64,000 nucleotides of DNA from Natrinema sp. HArc-T2 (GCF_041821085.1 NZ_JBGUAZ010000007.1:1-64000), one strand, 5' to 3'; positions 7,437-16,512 are shown, counted from the stretch's first letter. Numbers and translations: made by a program. The notes: a model not told the origin generated them from the letters alone.

Positions 7437-8798
7437 ATGGCAGTCTTGGATAATTTCTCTGGGTTCGAATTCGAGGATCTGATGGAGGACGTCTTCCGAA
7501 ACCTCGGTTACGAAAACGTCCGGCAGGCCGCAAAAACGGCTGATGAGGGGCGGGACATTCTGATGGAAGAGGTTGTCGACGGGACTCGGCGAGCGATTGT
7601 TGTCGAGTGTAAGCATACAGGGACTGTCGGACGGCCGGTCGTCCAGAAACTGCATTCGGCCATTGCGACGTTTGACTTCGACGGACCCAAGCGCGGAATG
7701 GTCGTCACGCCAGGTCGGTTTACCAGTCCTGCCCACGAGTACGCTACCCGCCTTGAGCAGAACGGCGATCCATATCCTATCGAGTTGATCGACGGCACGG
7801 AACTCCGCGAGATTGCTGATGAAATCGGCCTTGACCTCTATAACGGCCGCATCGAGATCCTCTGTGACGAGACGCTACGTCCCTACGACTCGGCGGCGAC
7901 TGTCGATGCACCTGTTCGAGAGGCATTCCGCGACATCGAGAACATCGCGGCATCCGACCTTCCGGAGCCACATTCGCAAGTGACGTTCCGTCCAGTCGTC
8001 TCGATTACTGCCGATACGAATGCGGTCTTCGAGACATCGGTGGGTGTCATCCACCAGATCAACGAGCGAACACGGTTCGTCGTCCATGCGGAACGCGGCT
8101 ATCCACAGGTAGCCGATGACAATGTCACGTCGCTCGTCACCGAGAATCTTCATACGACAGTCGACCTTGACGAGGATCGATTTGAGAAGGTCTTTGATCA
8201 CGTCACCGAACGCCGGTTCGGACAGACCCAGACCGAGTACAAGGAGTGGGCCGTCGACCGACTGCAAGACTATCACACGACGAGAGTGACCTACACCGGT
8301 GATAACAACGTCACATACAACAAGACCTGCGAGCCGACCCTCTCGGATATCTCGGTTCAATCGATCGAACCAGTGTATCTGCCTGAAGTCCGACAGACAA
8401 CCGAACTGCAGGCGTACACGTACCCTTACGAGTACTATGCAGCGGGACCGTCACGAGTAACTCTCGAGAACGATATCCACCGCTGTGTCCACTGTGAGAC
8501 GAGCGGCAGCGACGAGACATACACCTACTGTGCTAACTGTGGCGCGATTGCCTGTGGCAGTCACATCAGAACTGAGCGACTCGAGGGTGAACCGGTCTGT
8601 ACAGGCTGTGCGGTCACCGAACGGTTCGCGCTCAAGACGAAATACTTCTACGACGACCACAACCTCGAGGCGTTCCGCACAAAATATGCAGCGATGCCAC
8701 TCCACGAGAAGGCGATGGAGAACAAGCCGCTGGCCGGCGCTCTTCTCGTGTCGCTCTTCGTGATCGTCGTGCTCCTCGCTGTCAGTGGCGTAATCTGA
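7437..8798 (+). CDS. Mrr-type restriction endonuclease with zinc module and C-terminal membrane anchor
   Basis: A 453-residue protein. Residues 1-130 are a PD-(D/E)xK nuclease of the Mrr_cat type: FSGFEFEDLMEDVFRNLGYE leads to GRD (Asp40), then the ECK triad around residues 57-59, and later a QKLH-type helix. The middle ~200 residues are not recognised. Around residues 346-390 stand several CxxC pairs (CVHCETSG, YCANCG, ACGSH, CTGC), a double zinc ribbon. The last 23 residues are a hydrophobic helix (LAGALLVSLFVIVVLLAVSG) that would tether the enzyme to the membrane. It probably acts as a modification-dependent (type IV) or invader-DNA nuclease. It is divergent from the toxin-antitoxin pair. 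Confidence 0.8.
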   Translation: MAVLDNFSGFEFEDLMEDVFRNLGYENVRQAAKTADEGRDILMEEVVDGTRRAIVVECKHTGTVGRPVVQKLHSAIATFDFDGPKRGMVVTPGRFTSPAHEYATRLEQNGDPYPIELIDGTELREIADEIGLDLYNGRIEILCDETLRPYDSAATVDAPVREAFRDIENIAASDLPEPHSQVTFRPVVSITADTNAVFETSVGVIHQINERTRFVVHAERGYPQVADDNVTSLVTENLHTTVDLDEDRFEKVFDHVTERRFGQTQTEYKEWAVDRLQDYHTTRVTYTGDNNVTYNKTCEPTLSDISVQSIEPVYLPEVRQTTELQAYTYPYEYYAAGPSRVTLENDIHRCVHCETSGSDETYTYCANCGAIACGSHIRTERLEGEPVCTGCAVTERFALKTKYFYDDHNLEAFRTKYAAMPLHEKAMENKPLAGALLVSLFVIVVLLAVSGVI

Positions 8799-8825
8799 GC
8801 CAATCAATCGTTCTGCAAATTCGAT

Positions 8826-9383
8826 CTATAGCTCCTCGAGAGCAGTTTCCAGCGGTCCATGAAACTGCCAGGACGCTCGCTTGAACGCCTCGTCTGTCGG
8901 CCCGTCCCACCGCGGAAAGCCGGCGTGGTCGCTCACCTTGACGGTCCACTCTGCCGGATCATTGAATGGGGTTCGCGTTGGCAGTTCGACGACGTAGAGG
9001 TACTCCTCATCTCCATGAATGCCGTTGACGGGATTTTCGACACCGTGGCCGAGCAGGAACAGCGGTTGCTCGAGATGCGCCATGTTCGACGGGTCCAGCA
9101 AATCATCCGGCTGATCAGCGCGAATGCGTCGCTCACGTCCCTCGTCCACGTAGAGGCTCATACTCGAAAGCATCTCGAGGAAGATGAACTGCGCGGCGGC
9201 GTAGCTGGGTCCACGTTCGGTTCGTGTCTTCTCGAGCAGGTACTTGAGCTGGGCAAGGTCACGGAGGACGCTTTCAGGATAGCCATCGGAATGCCGGTAG
9301 ACCTGTGCGATGCGATTGGTTGAATCTTGTTCTGCTGCAGACTCGTTTCGGTGAACGAATCGGAGTTGACTTCGGGTTGACAT
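8826..9383 (-). CDS. plasmid-associated hypothetical protein
   Basis: A 185-residue soluble protein starting at ATG 9383 (MSTRSQLRF). It contains a long helix with SVLRDLAQLKYLLEKTRTERGP, a central Met/Ser-rich helix and a C-terminal region with EYLYVVELPTRTPFND and WDGPTDEAFKRASWQF. I do not recognise a named domain. The promoter region carries copy 2 of the leader hairpin (9406-9432) shared with the DUF932-like gene and the 26156 gene, which suggests co-regulation. It is convergent with the Mrr-type nuclease. Confidence 0.65.
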   Translation of the reverse strand: MSTRSQLRFVHRNESAAEQDSTNRIAQVYRHSDGYPESVLRDLAQLKYLLEKTRTERGPSYAAAQFIFLEMLSSMSLYVDEGRERRIRADQPDDLLDPSNMAHLEQPLFLLGHGVENPVNGIHGDEEYLYVVELPTRTPFNDPAEWTVKVSDHAGFPRWDGPTDEAFKRASWQFHGPLETALEEL

Positions 9384-9405
9384 CGATCTCTCCTCTTCGG
9401 CGCGA

Positions 9406-9432
9406 GTGCGCCGGCACCCATCACCGGCGCAC
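9406..9432 (-). promoter_or_regulatory. 5'-leader hairpin, copy 2
   Basis: Perfect nine-base arms GTGCGCCGG and CCGGCGCAC enclose CACCCATCA. The element sits 22 bases upstream of the ATG at 9383. A TAATTAG sequence near 9465 is placed so that the mRNA would begin just before the hairpin. Confidence 0.6.
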
Positions 9433-9787
9433 AAACAATCCTGTGGACGCTCTGGCGTCTAATTACGGCTATGTCGACTCTCCGTACCGGGTGGGATACG
9501 TCCACGGGTTCGTCCATGGTGTTGGACTCGCCCTGCTCGAGAAGTTCTCTCCGTAGAGTGAGCCACCGAACTGTTCACACGGCCCATATTGAGTCTCCTG
9601 AATCGACAAGTACAGTAACTGTAGAATACATCACGGCATCCTTTCGAAGACGGCGATTGGCTTTGAATTTCGATAGTGTGATGACAAAACTCAACAGCTA
9701 TACTAGCGACTGAGAATATTAACATACGAACTTCTAGAAAGGAAGAGACCCGATTATGTGGAAGAAGAGAGCGTGGAAAGACGATTA
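9433..9787. other. intergenic stretch without a recognised gene
   Basis: About 355 bases between the leader hairpin and the 9788 gene. Short frames on both strands lack acidic haloarchaeal composition and start signals. Apart from the presumed promoter near 9465 nothing distinct is visible. Confidence 0.5.
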
Positions 9788-10063
9788 CTACTCCTGCATC
9801 AACTCCCGCAGGTTTTGCTGAGTGTTTCTATCCTCATTGACCTCAAAGTCGGTTCCTTCTGCGATACTTCTCATTGAATCCATCAACCCTCGATATACCG
9901 GTGAAACTTCCGCTATTGCAAGGCCGCCATCGCTTGATTGTTTCTCAAATACGAGGCCACTGTCGTCCTCAAACTGCATCATCAGGTAGTGGCCACCATT
10001 ACCGTCGCTGAATTCTTTGAACGAGTTCAGGTTCTCCTTGAATTCCTCCGCATCGCTTCCCAT
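9788..10063 (-). CDS. small acidic hypothetical protein
   Basis: A 91-residue acidic soluble protein, MGSDAEEFKENLNSFKEFSD and onward. The central part (GGHYLMMQFEDDSGLVFEKQ) looks like two beta strands, and the C-terminus is helical and Gln/Asn-rich. The ATG at 10063 is chosen because a TATA box (TTATGTTATA, 10091-10100 on the minus strand) lies about 30 bases upstream, predicting a leaderless mRNA; the upstream in-frame start at 10084 would lie before the mRNA start. Composition is less GC-rich than the flanks. Family unknown. Confidence 0.6.
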   Translation of the reverse strand: MGSDAEEFKENLNSFKEFSDGNGGHYLMMQFEDDSGLVFEKQSSDGGLAIAEVSPVYRGLMDSMRSIAEGTDFEVNEDRNTQQNLRELMQE

Positions 10064-10267
10064 AGTCAAGTAATGAATATTCAACCGACTTATAACATAA
10101 CGGCGAACTAATTTTTGTGTGTTTTTATAACATAATATGGACCACTATCTATGCACATCTACTTACCGGCTAATTCACCGCAGCAGTCGGTGGATCAAAC
10201 CAGTGAGAGAGTTCTCTGATACCCGTCGAGAACAAGGTTTAGTCGGGACGGCACGCAACTATCATGT

Positions 10268-11242
10268 ATGCCATTCAGCGTCAGTTGGCACACGCTTCTC
10301 GAGCATCTGGATGAGCTGCCGGCGGACGCGACACTGATCACACCATTGTCGCACTCCCACATTCACATCACAGATATCCAGGAACACCGCATTATCGTCC
10401 AGTTCGACGAGTCCAGCGAGAAGCGCCCGCTCCAACGCGATCAGTTCGAGTCGCTGTATCATCAGATACAGACTGCGCACGATGGGTTCGATCTCGACCG
10501 GCTGCCGCCAGATGCTGACCCGTATCCAGCGGTGTTGAGCGTTCATCCCCGATTCGAGATCGACGAAGACGCGGGTGTGATCACCGAGACAGACGGACCG
10601 ACGACGACCCAACTGGCCGACACAGCACATGAACCAGATACCGACGACGACCGCACCGAACCAGACGGTCTGGACGTCTACTCAGATGCGCTGCTACTGA
10701 TCGATGCACTCGAGCGCCACGATGTAACCGACCTGCCTGAGTTGGAGACGGCCACACTGGTAAATCTCTATACGCTGCTGTCGGATGTCCAGCGTGATGC
10801 CAACGACTTTCGGCAGGAAGTCGCCGATGTGCTTCTCTCACGGCTTCATCACGACCGTCCTGTTGCCGGTCAGTACGGCTCCGTCCAGCGTACGAGTCGC
10901 CGTAACCGCTCGCTCAAAGATGACGAAGAAGTCATCTCCCTGCTCGAGGCGGAAGGGATCGACCGTGAGCACATTATGAGCGTTGATCGCCAGAAGATCG
11001 ATGAAGCACTCGAGGTGACGACACTCACCGAGTCGGATGTCTACGAGATCAATGAGAGCGAGTACGTTCGCAAGGCGGAGGTCGACGACGACGTCAAGGA
11101 GTCGCGCCTCCAGGGCTTGAAGGACCGACTTGCCGCCAGCGAGGAGACAGAAGCCGAGGAACTGCGACAGGAAATCGAAGCACTCGAAGAGCGTATTGAC
11201 GACCTCACAAGCTTCCGGGCAGGGACGGAGGTACAAGGATGA
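10268..11242 (+). CDS. conserved haloarchaeal plasmid/virus-type hypothetical protein with C-terminal coiled coil
   Basis: A 324-residue, very acidic protein. Residues 1-85 appear as a compact alpha/beta domain (HIHITDIQEHRIIVQFDES), followed by a Thr/Asp-rich linker (about 110-130), a helical middle (LYTLLSDVQRDANDFRQEVADVL) and, from about 205, a charged region ending in a heptad-rich coiled coil (SEETEAEELRQEIEALEERI). No catalytic motif is visible. It stands alone between divergent and convergent small genes. A structural or DNA-associated role is possible but unproven. Confidence 0.65.
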   Translation: MPFSVSWHTLLEHLDELPADATLITPLSHSHIHITDIQEHRIIVQFDESSEKRPLQRDQFESLYHQIQTAHDGFDLDRLPPDADPYPAVLSVHPRFEIDEDAGVITETDGPTTTQLADTAHEPDTDDDRTEPDGLDVYSDALLLIDALERHDVTDLPELETATLVNLYTLLSDVQRDANDFRQEVADVLLSRLHHDRPVAGQYGSVQRTSRRNRSLKDDEEVISLLEAEGIDREHIMSVDRQKIDEALEVTTLTESDVYEINESEYVRKAEVDDDVKESRLQGLKDRLAASEETEAEELRQEIEALEERIDDLTSFRAGTEVQG

Positions 11243-11332
11243 CTACTGATGGCTTTTGTGGCATCATGTACAGAGTAAGGGGTTGACGGGGTGTTGCCGG
11301 ACGTCCTGTAATCTGTTAACAATAGCGTTGAG

Positions 11333-11560
11333 TTAGTCATCGTCGTCCTGTGAGCGGAGTTCGTTGGCCCGTCTCTCGAGTCGGCGGAGGATCGGAACAC
11401 GTTGCTGATGTTTGTTTTCGTAGGCGATGCAAGCTCGCAGCGTATCCATCTCGTTGATCGTTTCGATGCCGGCATCGATGAGTCGCGTGTTCGGTGCCTC
11501 AAGCCGCTGTGCTGGTGAGAGTCTGCTCGAGTCTTGTGTGTGTTCTGGCGTGTCGCTCAT
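11333..11560 (-). CDS. small conserved haloarchaeal protein
   Basis: A 75-residue helical protein with the well-defined core LSPAQRLEAPNTRLIDAGIE, then ACIAYENKHQQRVPILRRLE and an acidic tail. I recognise this as a recurrent small protein of haloarchaeal plasmids, with no known function. ATG at 11560. A hairpin with arms TGCCTC and GAGGCA stands immediately upstream at 11568-11589, in the position where other plasmid genes of this window carry leader hairpins. Confidence 0.7.
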   Translation of the reverse strand: MSDTPEHTQDSSRLSPAQRLEAPNTRLIDAGIETINEMDTLRACIAYENKHQQRVPILRRLERRANELRSQDDDD

Positions 11561-11567
11561 TGGATGT

Positions 11568-11589
11568 TGCCTCTACTCCTGTTGAGGCA
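11568..11589 (-). promoter_or_regulatory. leader hairpin upstream of the 11333 gene
   Basis: TGCCTC, ten bases, GAGGCA, followed on the distal side by CGAAAAAC. The position and A-rich distal flank resemble the three conserved leader hairpins, but the stem sequence differs. Confidence 0.4.
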
Positions 11590-11788
11590 CGAAAAACTGT
11601 GCTGCTCTGTTGAGAATCTCTGTGAGCGAGAGAATAGCTATTCTCTGCGGTATGTACAGGAAATTCACATAAATCAACGAAGGACAGACATAGGGTTCAG
11701 TGTTCTAAAATAAACTATAAGGGTATCAGACATAAACCTCAAAAATATATCACACATTATCGTCCTTTGTTTCTACTACCATAGAATC

Positions 11789-11905
11789 TCACTCATCTAA
11801 AAGAGTTTTCCATACTTCTTCACACTCCTCACAAAGATACCCAGAAAATCCGTCTACGTCGTGGCATTCAACGGAGGTATCTTTCCCACACCGTTCACAC
11901 TTCAT
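11789..11905 (-). CDS. 38-residue zinc-ribbon microprotein
   Basis: This frame is too short for usual gene callers. ATG at 11903-11905 opens a 38-codon frame ending in TGA at 11789-11791. It encodes MKCERCGKD, a VECHDVDG middle and LCEECEEVWKTLLDE. Two CxxC pairs (CERC and CEEC), 18-19 residues apart, would hold one zinc. Tiny CxxC zinc proteins of this type are common and sometimes regulatory in haloarchaea. It lies in an AT-rich stretch (about 11.57-12.3 kb). Confidence 0.6.
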   Translation of the reverse strand: MKCERCGKDTSVECHDVDGFSGYLCEECEEVWKTLLDE

Positions 11906-12094
11906 GAGATCTAGTTAAACACACTTGTACTAAACATCCCTGCTCTGTTCATACTATAGAAGTCTAACAATTTCACACAAAATCTGTTCTTTATAACTTA
12001 TAATAAATATTCACACGGCATTTTTGAATATATTGGATTATAGGGTGAGGGAAACCACACCGAGCACTAAGATTGTTCTATCTGGATAATGGGG

Positions 12095-12304
12095 TCACTC
12101 GAGGGTAATTTGAATAAGAAATGAAATGAGAAATAAAAAGATACCTATGTATCCAATCCCATTTGAAGTAGAGGTTGATATTGAATATGGATACCCAACA
12201 ATTTGTAAAACTATTGAGATAGTGATGAGAAGAATGCCACAAAACATAGTGTATACTAGCCAACGATGATTTGACTCGGAGTGTTTGTCAGTTTGTTCGG
12301 GCAT
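12095..12304 (-). CDS. small two-helix membrane protein
   Basis: A 69-residue protein with two hydrophobic helices, WLVYTMFCGILLITISIVLQ and IGYIGIFLFLISFLIQI, joined by a Ser/Thr/Asn-rich loop, and a polar N-terminus. GAATATAC at 12322-12329 (minus strand) is a plausible TATA box for a leaderless start at ATG 12304. Base composition is strikingly AT-rich for a haloarchaeon, suggesting recent acquisition. No family is recognised. The 200 bases between this gene and 12506 show nothing I can support. Confidence 0.5.
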   Translation of the reverse strand: MPEQTDKHSESNHRWLVYTMFCGILLITISIVLQIVGYPYSISTSTSNGIGYIGIFLFLISFLIQITLE

Positions 12305-12505
12305 ACGAGATAGATTCGTCGTATATTCAAAAAGATGTCTTCAGCATTATCGTAGTGGCTGTTGGAGGGCCCTGCATTGCTCCGAGTGTTCGTCGTAGTA
12401 CAGTTCCAACCGTCCCCGTTTTTTGATCGAGCAATCCACTAGAGGCAGACACCTTTCCCAGAGGCGTGCTACCCGTAGCAAGCACCGGATTTCTGTAGTC
12501 AATTT

Positions 12506-13258
12506 TCAAGTGGCTTCTTCAGCGATGAATGCGTCAAGTGTGTGTTCAGTGTCACCGCTATGGGATAGCACTGTGACGATATCATTTGATTGAATAACGG
12601 TTGTTCCGTGAGGTGTCAATACGCGATCTCCGCGTTCAATAGCGATGACCAGTGAGTCATCATCAAGAATATCGTTTTGGACTGCCTCTTCAAGTGTATG
12701 ATCGACAATAGGGGCATCAGCCTGCACAGTCACATCAACAATGTTTGCATCTCCAGTAAGGCTAATAAAATCTGCTGCCGTCTTGGCCGAAATTTCCTCG
12801 TCAGGGCCAAATAATGTATAAGGACTATGATTTTCAGACTCCACGAGCGTTTCATCTTCAATCTCAATACCCAGGTGGGAGAGTGCGCGAGTGATTCGTC
12901 TAAGGTGTTCTGTATTTTCACCAACAGCCATGATATGTAGGTTTCGACGGCCAGTCATTAATTGACGGACATTGATGACACCTGGGACAGCACTCGCCTT
13001 CTGTGCAAGTGCTTTGCGTTCGGAGACTGGTGCGTTGCAAATATAGAGGTTTGTCAAGTGGCTATCTGCTCGTTCGAAGTCAATCTCAGCGGTATACTTA
13101 CGGATGATATTGTTTTCCTCGAGTTGGCTGATTCGATTTCGGATCGTTGCAGGAGAGACGTTCACTTGGTCAGCGATCGTTGGCGAGGACGTATTCCGGG
13201 CATCATGCATCAATTCGTAAATAATGCGCCGGTCGATTTCATCAAGCCGATAGTCCAT
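12506..13258 (-). CDS. Lrp/AsnC-type regulator with TrkA-C (RCK_C) domain
   Basis: A 250-residue regulator. Residues 1-60 are the AsnC-type helix-turn-helix (LDEIDRRIIYELMHDARNTS, then SPATIRNRISQLEENNIIRKY). Residues ~65-140 form a RAM-like domain (GVINVRQLMTGRRNLHIMAVG). Residues ~165-248 form a TrkA-C domain (IVDVTVQADAPIVDHTLEEA, then GDRVLTPHGTTVIQSNDIVT), which in other proteins binds nucleotides or ions such as c-di-AMP. It is divergent from the permease-Usp gene and is likely its regulator. A TATA box at 13283-13290 places the mRNA start on the ATG (leaderless). A paralogue lies at 16524-17264. Confidence 0.9.
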   Translation of the reverse strand: MDYRLDEIDRRIIYELMHDARNTSSPTIADQVNVSPATIRNRISQLEENNIIRKYTAEIDFERADSHLTNLYICNAPVSERKALAQKASAVPGVINVRQLMTGRRNLHIMAVGENTEHLRRITRALSHLGIEIEDETLVESENHSPYTLFGPDEEISAKTAADFISLTGDANIVDVTVQADAPIVDHTLEEAVQNDILDDDSLVIAIERGDRVLTPHGTTVIQSNDIVTVLSHSGDTEHTLDAFIAEEAT

Positions 13259-13282
13259 GATACCCGTCTAGTATTGTGGTAC

Positions 13283-13340
13283 TTTATATCAATGCTCTGA
13301 ATGTGAATTACTTAATCAGTAATCACATGGGGTATATATT
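13283..13340. promoter_or_regulatory. divergent promoter region between the Lrp-type regulator and the permease
   Basis: GATATAAAG (minus strand, 13283-13290) lies 27 bases from the regulator ATG. TATATATT (13333-13340) lies about 35 bases before the permease ATG at 13372. The two TATA boxes are back to back within 60 bases, so one bound regulator could control both genes. Confidence 0.65.
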
Positions 13341-13371
13341 ACTGATAGAGAAATCATACCGGGGTTCTTAT

Positions 13372-15669
13372 ATGAGTGGTGCTCAATTGCTCGGTATGAG
13401 CCACGGCGAGGGTGACGAGGAACTGGCAAAGGACCTCGGCCTCATTTCTGCGATGACAATCGGTATTGGAACGATGATCGGTGCCGGGATTTTCGTCTTA
13501 CCCGGTGTTGCCGCCAACGCAGCAGGGCCGATCGTCGTCGTGTCGTTCGTCGTCGGCGGACTGATTGCGATGGTAAACGCACTGTCCATCTCTGAACTCG
13601 GGACTGCGATGCCGAAAGCGGGTGGTGGATATTACTACATCAACAAGTCACTCGGGCCGATGTTCGGATCGATCGCGGGCATGGGTGATTGGATGGGGCT
13701 TGCCTTCGCCTCCGCGTTCTACTGTATTGGATTCGGGCAGTATCTCGCCGTTTTTGTCCCGTTACCCGAGGTTGCGTTCCTCAGCCCGATCCAGCTCGGG
13801 GCGCTCCTTGCCGGCGGTGTTTTTGTTGGCGTCAACTATATTGGAGCCAAGGAGACCGGGAGCATCCAGACGATCATTGTGTTCACGTTGCTTGCGATTC
13901 TCACTGCGTTCTCACTCGCGGGCTTTTCCTCGTTCGAGTACGCGACACTGGCTAACGAGGGCGGCCTTGCACCGTTCGGGACAGGTGCGATTCTGCCGGC
14001 GACTGCACTGGTGTTCGTGTCGTTTCTCGGCTACGCGAAGATCGCAACTGTCGCCGAGGAATTGAAAAATCCGGGACGGAACCTCCCCATCGCCATTATC
14101 GGGAGTGTCGGGATCGTGACCGTCATCTACGCGATCCTCGTGACGACGATGCTCGGGGTTATCTCGTGGCCAGACCTCAGTCAAGATGCACCGGTCGCAC
14201 AGGCTGCTGAGGTCGCGTTTCCCGCCTCTATCGGCCCCGTCGGGGGTGTCGCTGCTGCGGCAGCAGCCCTGATGACCGTTGGTGCGCTGTTGGCGACGGC
14301 ATCGTCGGCGAACGCCTCAATCCTCGCCTCAGCGCGCATCAACTTCGCGATGGGCCGTGACAAGATCGTCACGAACTGGCTCAACGAGATTCATCCGAAC
14401 TTTGCGACGCCCTATCGGTCGATTCTCGTCACTGGTGGGCTCATCATCGTATTTATTGCATTTTTAGGGAAAGACCTCGAGGTACTCGCAAAAGCAGCAA
14501 GCGTCCTCCACCTCATCGTCTACGCGCTGATGAACGTCGCGCTCATCGTGTTCCGAGAGGCGGACGTCCCGGAGTACGATCCCGATTTCCGGGTTCCGTT
14601 CTATCCCATCACGCCGATCCTCGGCGCGGTATTATCGCTCGGACTCGTCGCGTTTATGGACAATCTGGAGATTGCACTGTCTGCAGCGTTCGTCGTCGTT
14701 GCTGTTCTCTGGTACTTCCTCTACGCCCGCAATAAAACGTCACAACAGGGTGTACTCTCGCACTACATTCGAAGCCGTGAAGAAGAACTGCCGGATCGCG
14801 TTGTCGGGGCTGCCGACGCAGTTGCGCCGAGTGGATCGGACGGGCCGACGATCATGGTCGCACTGGCCAACCCGCGAACAGAGAGCGCGCTTATCACACT
14901 TGCCAGTGCGATCGCTGAACACGAAGGCGGGCGTGTGCTCGCAACACACATCGTCACCGTGCCAGACCAGACAACGCTTACCGCTGCCGCCGAGAACGGC
15001 GATCTTAACGCTGCCTCGGAGACGCTTCTCGACGCCGCCAAACAAGACGCAGCGGCATTCGATGTGCCCATTGAGACGAAGACGATCCTGTCCCATCGCA
15101 GTCTCGAAGAAGTGTACGATGCAGCGCAATCGAACGATGCTGACAGAGTCGTGATGGGCTATGGCGGCACGCAGTTTGCGGGTGGGCGTGCCGAACGTAC
15201 CCTTGATGAACTAACACACGACTTGCCGTGTGATTTTCTCGTCCTAGACGCAACGGAGTTCGATCCGACCGATATAGTCGTCCCCACTGCCGGCGGAGCG
15301 TCGTCGGATCTCTCCGCAGAGGCAGCCCTCGCACTGCAGGAAACGCTCGATACCGAAGTGTCGTTGTTACACGTCGTCAACGAGGGAGAAGAAGCGGAAG
15401 GGCGTGAATTCCTGCGTGACTGGGCCGACAGCCATCAGTTGTCGGATGCCGACTTACACATCGAGACTGGTGATACCGAGACCGTGATCGAACGCATCAG
15501 TGCCGATCACGATCTCGTCATACTCGGCGCGACAGAGCGTGGACTCCTGTCACGTATTGTTCAGGGTTCACTCGTGTTTGATGTCATCGAGGAACTCGAC
15601 ACACCGGTTCTGTTGACCGAACGCCCATCGTCGCGTTCGCTCCGCGATCGGCTGTTTGGCCGCCGTTGA
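13372..15669 (+). CDS. APC-family amino-acid permease fused to two UspA domains
   Basis: A 765-residue protein. The first ~440 residues carry 12 hydrophobic segments of an amino acid-polyamine-organocation permease, including GIGTMIGAGIFVLPG in the first helix, the substrate-binding signature of the family. Two universal-stress-protein domains follow (about 490-620 and 625-750): TIMVALANPRTESALITLAS, DRVVMGYGGTQF and HDLVILGATERGLLSRIVQG contain the ATP-binding Gly motifs. ATG at 13372 is chosen because the TATA box at 13333-13340 would exclude the start at 13276. It presumably transports amino acids or related solutes under nucleotide or stress control, and is regulated by the divergent Lrp/TrkA-C protein. 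Confidence 0.9.
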   Translation: MSGAQLLGMSHGEGDEELAKDLGLISAMTIGIGTMIGAGIFVLPGVAANAAGPIVVVSFVVGGLIAMVNALSISELGTAMPKAGGGYYYINKSLGPMFGSIAGMGDWMGLAFASAFYCIGFGQYLAVFVPLPEVAFLSPIQLGALLAGGVFVGVNYIGAKETGSIQTIIVFTLLAILTAFSLAGFSSFEYATLANEGGLAPFGTGAILPATALVFVSFLGYAKIATVAEELKNPGRNLPIAIIGSVGIVTVIYAILVTTMLGVISWPDLSQDAPVAQAAEVAFPASIGPVGGVAAAAAALMTVGALLATASSANASILASARINFAMGRDKIVTNWLNEIHPNFATPYRSILVTGGLIIVFIAFLGKDLEVLAKAASVLHLIVYALMNVALIVFREADVPEYDPDFRVPFYPITPILGAVLSLGLVAFMDNLEIALSAAFVVVAVLWYFLYARNKTSQQGVLSHYIRSREEELPDRVVGAADAVAPSGSDGPTIMVALANPRTESALITLASAIAEHEGGRVLATHIVTVPDQTTLTAAAENGDLNAASETLLDAAKQDAAAFDVPIETKTILSHRSLEEVYDAAQSNDADRVVMGYGGTQFAGGRAERTLDELTHDLPCDFLVLDATEFDPTDIVVPTAGGASSDLSAEAALALQETLDTEVSLLHVVNEGEEAEGREFLRDWADSHQLSDADLHIETGDTETVIERISADHDLVILGATERGLLSRIVQGSLVFDVIEELDTPVLLTERPSSRSLRDRLFGRR

Positions 15670-15685
15670 GACACTTAGCGTGTAA

Positions 15686-16135
15686 TCACTCAGCTGATTC
15701 GTCTCCATCTGTCCGCGGTAGTGCGATGACGGGCCGATTGGCTTGGGTAACGAGTTTGAGCGAGTGGTCACCCGATAGAAACTGCATGAGTCGGTTTCCA
15801 CCACGGGAACGATACGCGATAGCGCTCGCATCTACCTCATCAGCAGCCTCGAAAATAGCAGCGACGACATCGCGAGCGTAGGCAGTGTGGTCGTTCGCAT
15901 CAGGAAAGACCCTGCGGACAGCGGCGTATGATTCTGCAGCGATGTTTTCGGATTGCTCGACAGGCGTCTTATCCGGAACGCCCTCTCCCTTTTCGACGAC
16001 GTGAAGTACTGTCACCTTGTCTGGATCGTACGGTTCAAGCGCCAGCGCTGTCTTCTCGGCATCGTTCTCGTTTGCGACCGGAACAAGAACGTGTGCAAGA
16101 AGATTACCATGGGAGGAATCAGGTGTACTGCCCAT
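15686..16135 (-). CDS. universal stress protein (UspA family)
   Basis: A 149-residue single UspA domain: HVLVPVANENDAEKTALALE at the N-terminus, DKVTVLHVVEKGEGVPDKTP, a helix DVVAAIFEAADEVDASAIAYRS, then RGGNRLMQFLSGDHSLKLVT, the position of the usual G-x2-G-x9-G-(S/T) nucleotide loop, here slightly altered. ATG at 16135 is supported by CTGTTATG near 16161-16168 acting as TATA for a leaderless mRNA. It is convergent with the permease-Usp fusion and so shares the ion and solute-stress context. Confidence 0.85.
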   Translation of the reverse strand: MGSTPDSSHGNLLAHVLVPVANENDAEKTALALEPYDPDKVTVLHVVEKGEGVPDKTPVEQSENIAAESYAAVRRVFPDANDHTAYARDVVAAIFEAADEVDASAIAYRSRGGNRLMQFLSGDHSLKLVTQANRPVIALPRTDGDESAE

Positions 16136-16199
16136 ACAAGAGAAGGAAGACAACACACAGCATAACAGTTGGGTACCCCAATAACCTTAATCAAGGCGC

Positions 16200-16512
16200 T
16201 AATGCCTTTTTCTCAGCAAGCGCCGACCGAAGGGAAGTGGCACGATTTCCTGCACAAACTGTCGCATCACTACGCTCGAGAGTACGACTCGTGGCGGTCG
16301 AAGATCTCAACGCGAATAGGTTGATGGAGCTCCCATCGAACAGCCACAACCGTGTTAGTGCAGCGTGGGGTACGTTTCTCCAATGCTCGAATACAAGTAC
16401 GAACCGAGGTACGCACTTCGTCGCTGTTGATCCGTCTGGAACGACCCCTGCAAAGCGCGTCTTGGAAGCAGGAAGCACTTCCTTCAAGCGCGAGCCGTCA
16501 GGCGAGCGGTAG
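16200..16512 (+). pseudogene. tnpB: TnpB (IS200/IS605, IS1341-type) remnant
   Basis: Translated in more than one frame, this stretch gives recognisable TnpB pieces: GKWHDFLHKLSHHYAREYD (16229-16290), then in another frame VAVEDLNANRLMELP and NSHNRVSAAWGTFLQ, and finally GTHFVAVDPSGTTPAKRV. These match the RuvC-II region (E-D-L-N) and the segment before the zinc finger of IS1341-type TnpB. Frameshifts separate them, the N-terminal third and the CxxC zinc finger are absent, and no TnpA lies nearby, so the copy is dead. It marks a past insertion between the UspA gene and the second Lrp-type regulator. Confidence 0.7.

Noticed and set aside
12327-12509. 60-codon frame overlapping the end of the Lrp-type regulator
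   Set aside because: The ATGA overlap is suggestive, but the product (MKIDYRNPVLATGSTPLGKV and onward) is not acidic and resembles nothing.
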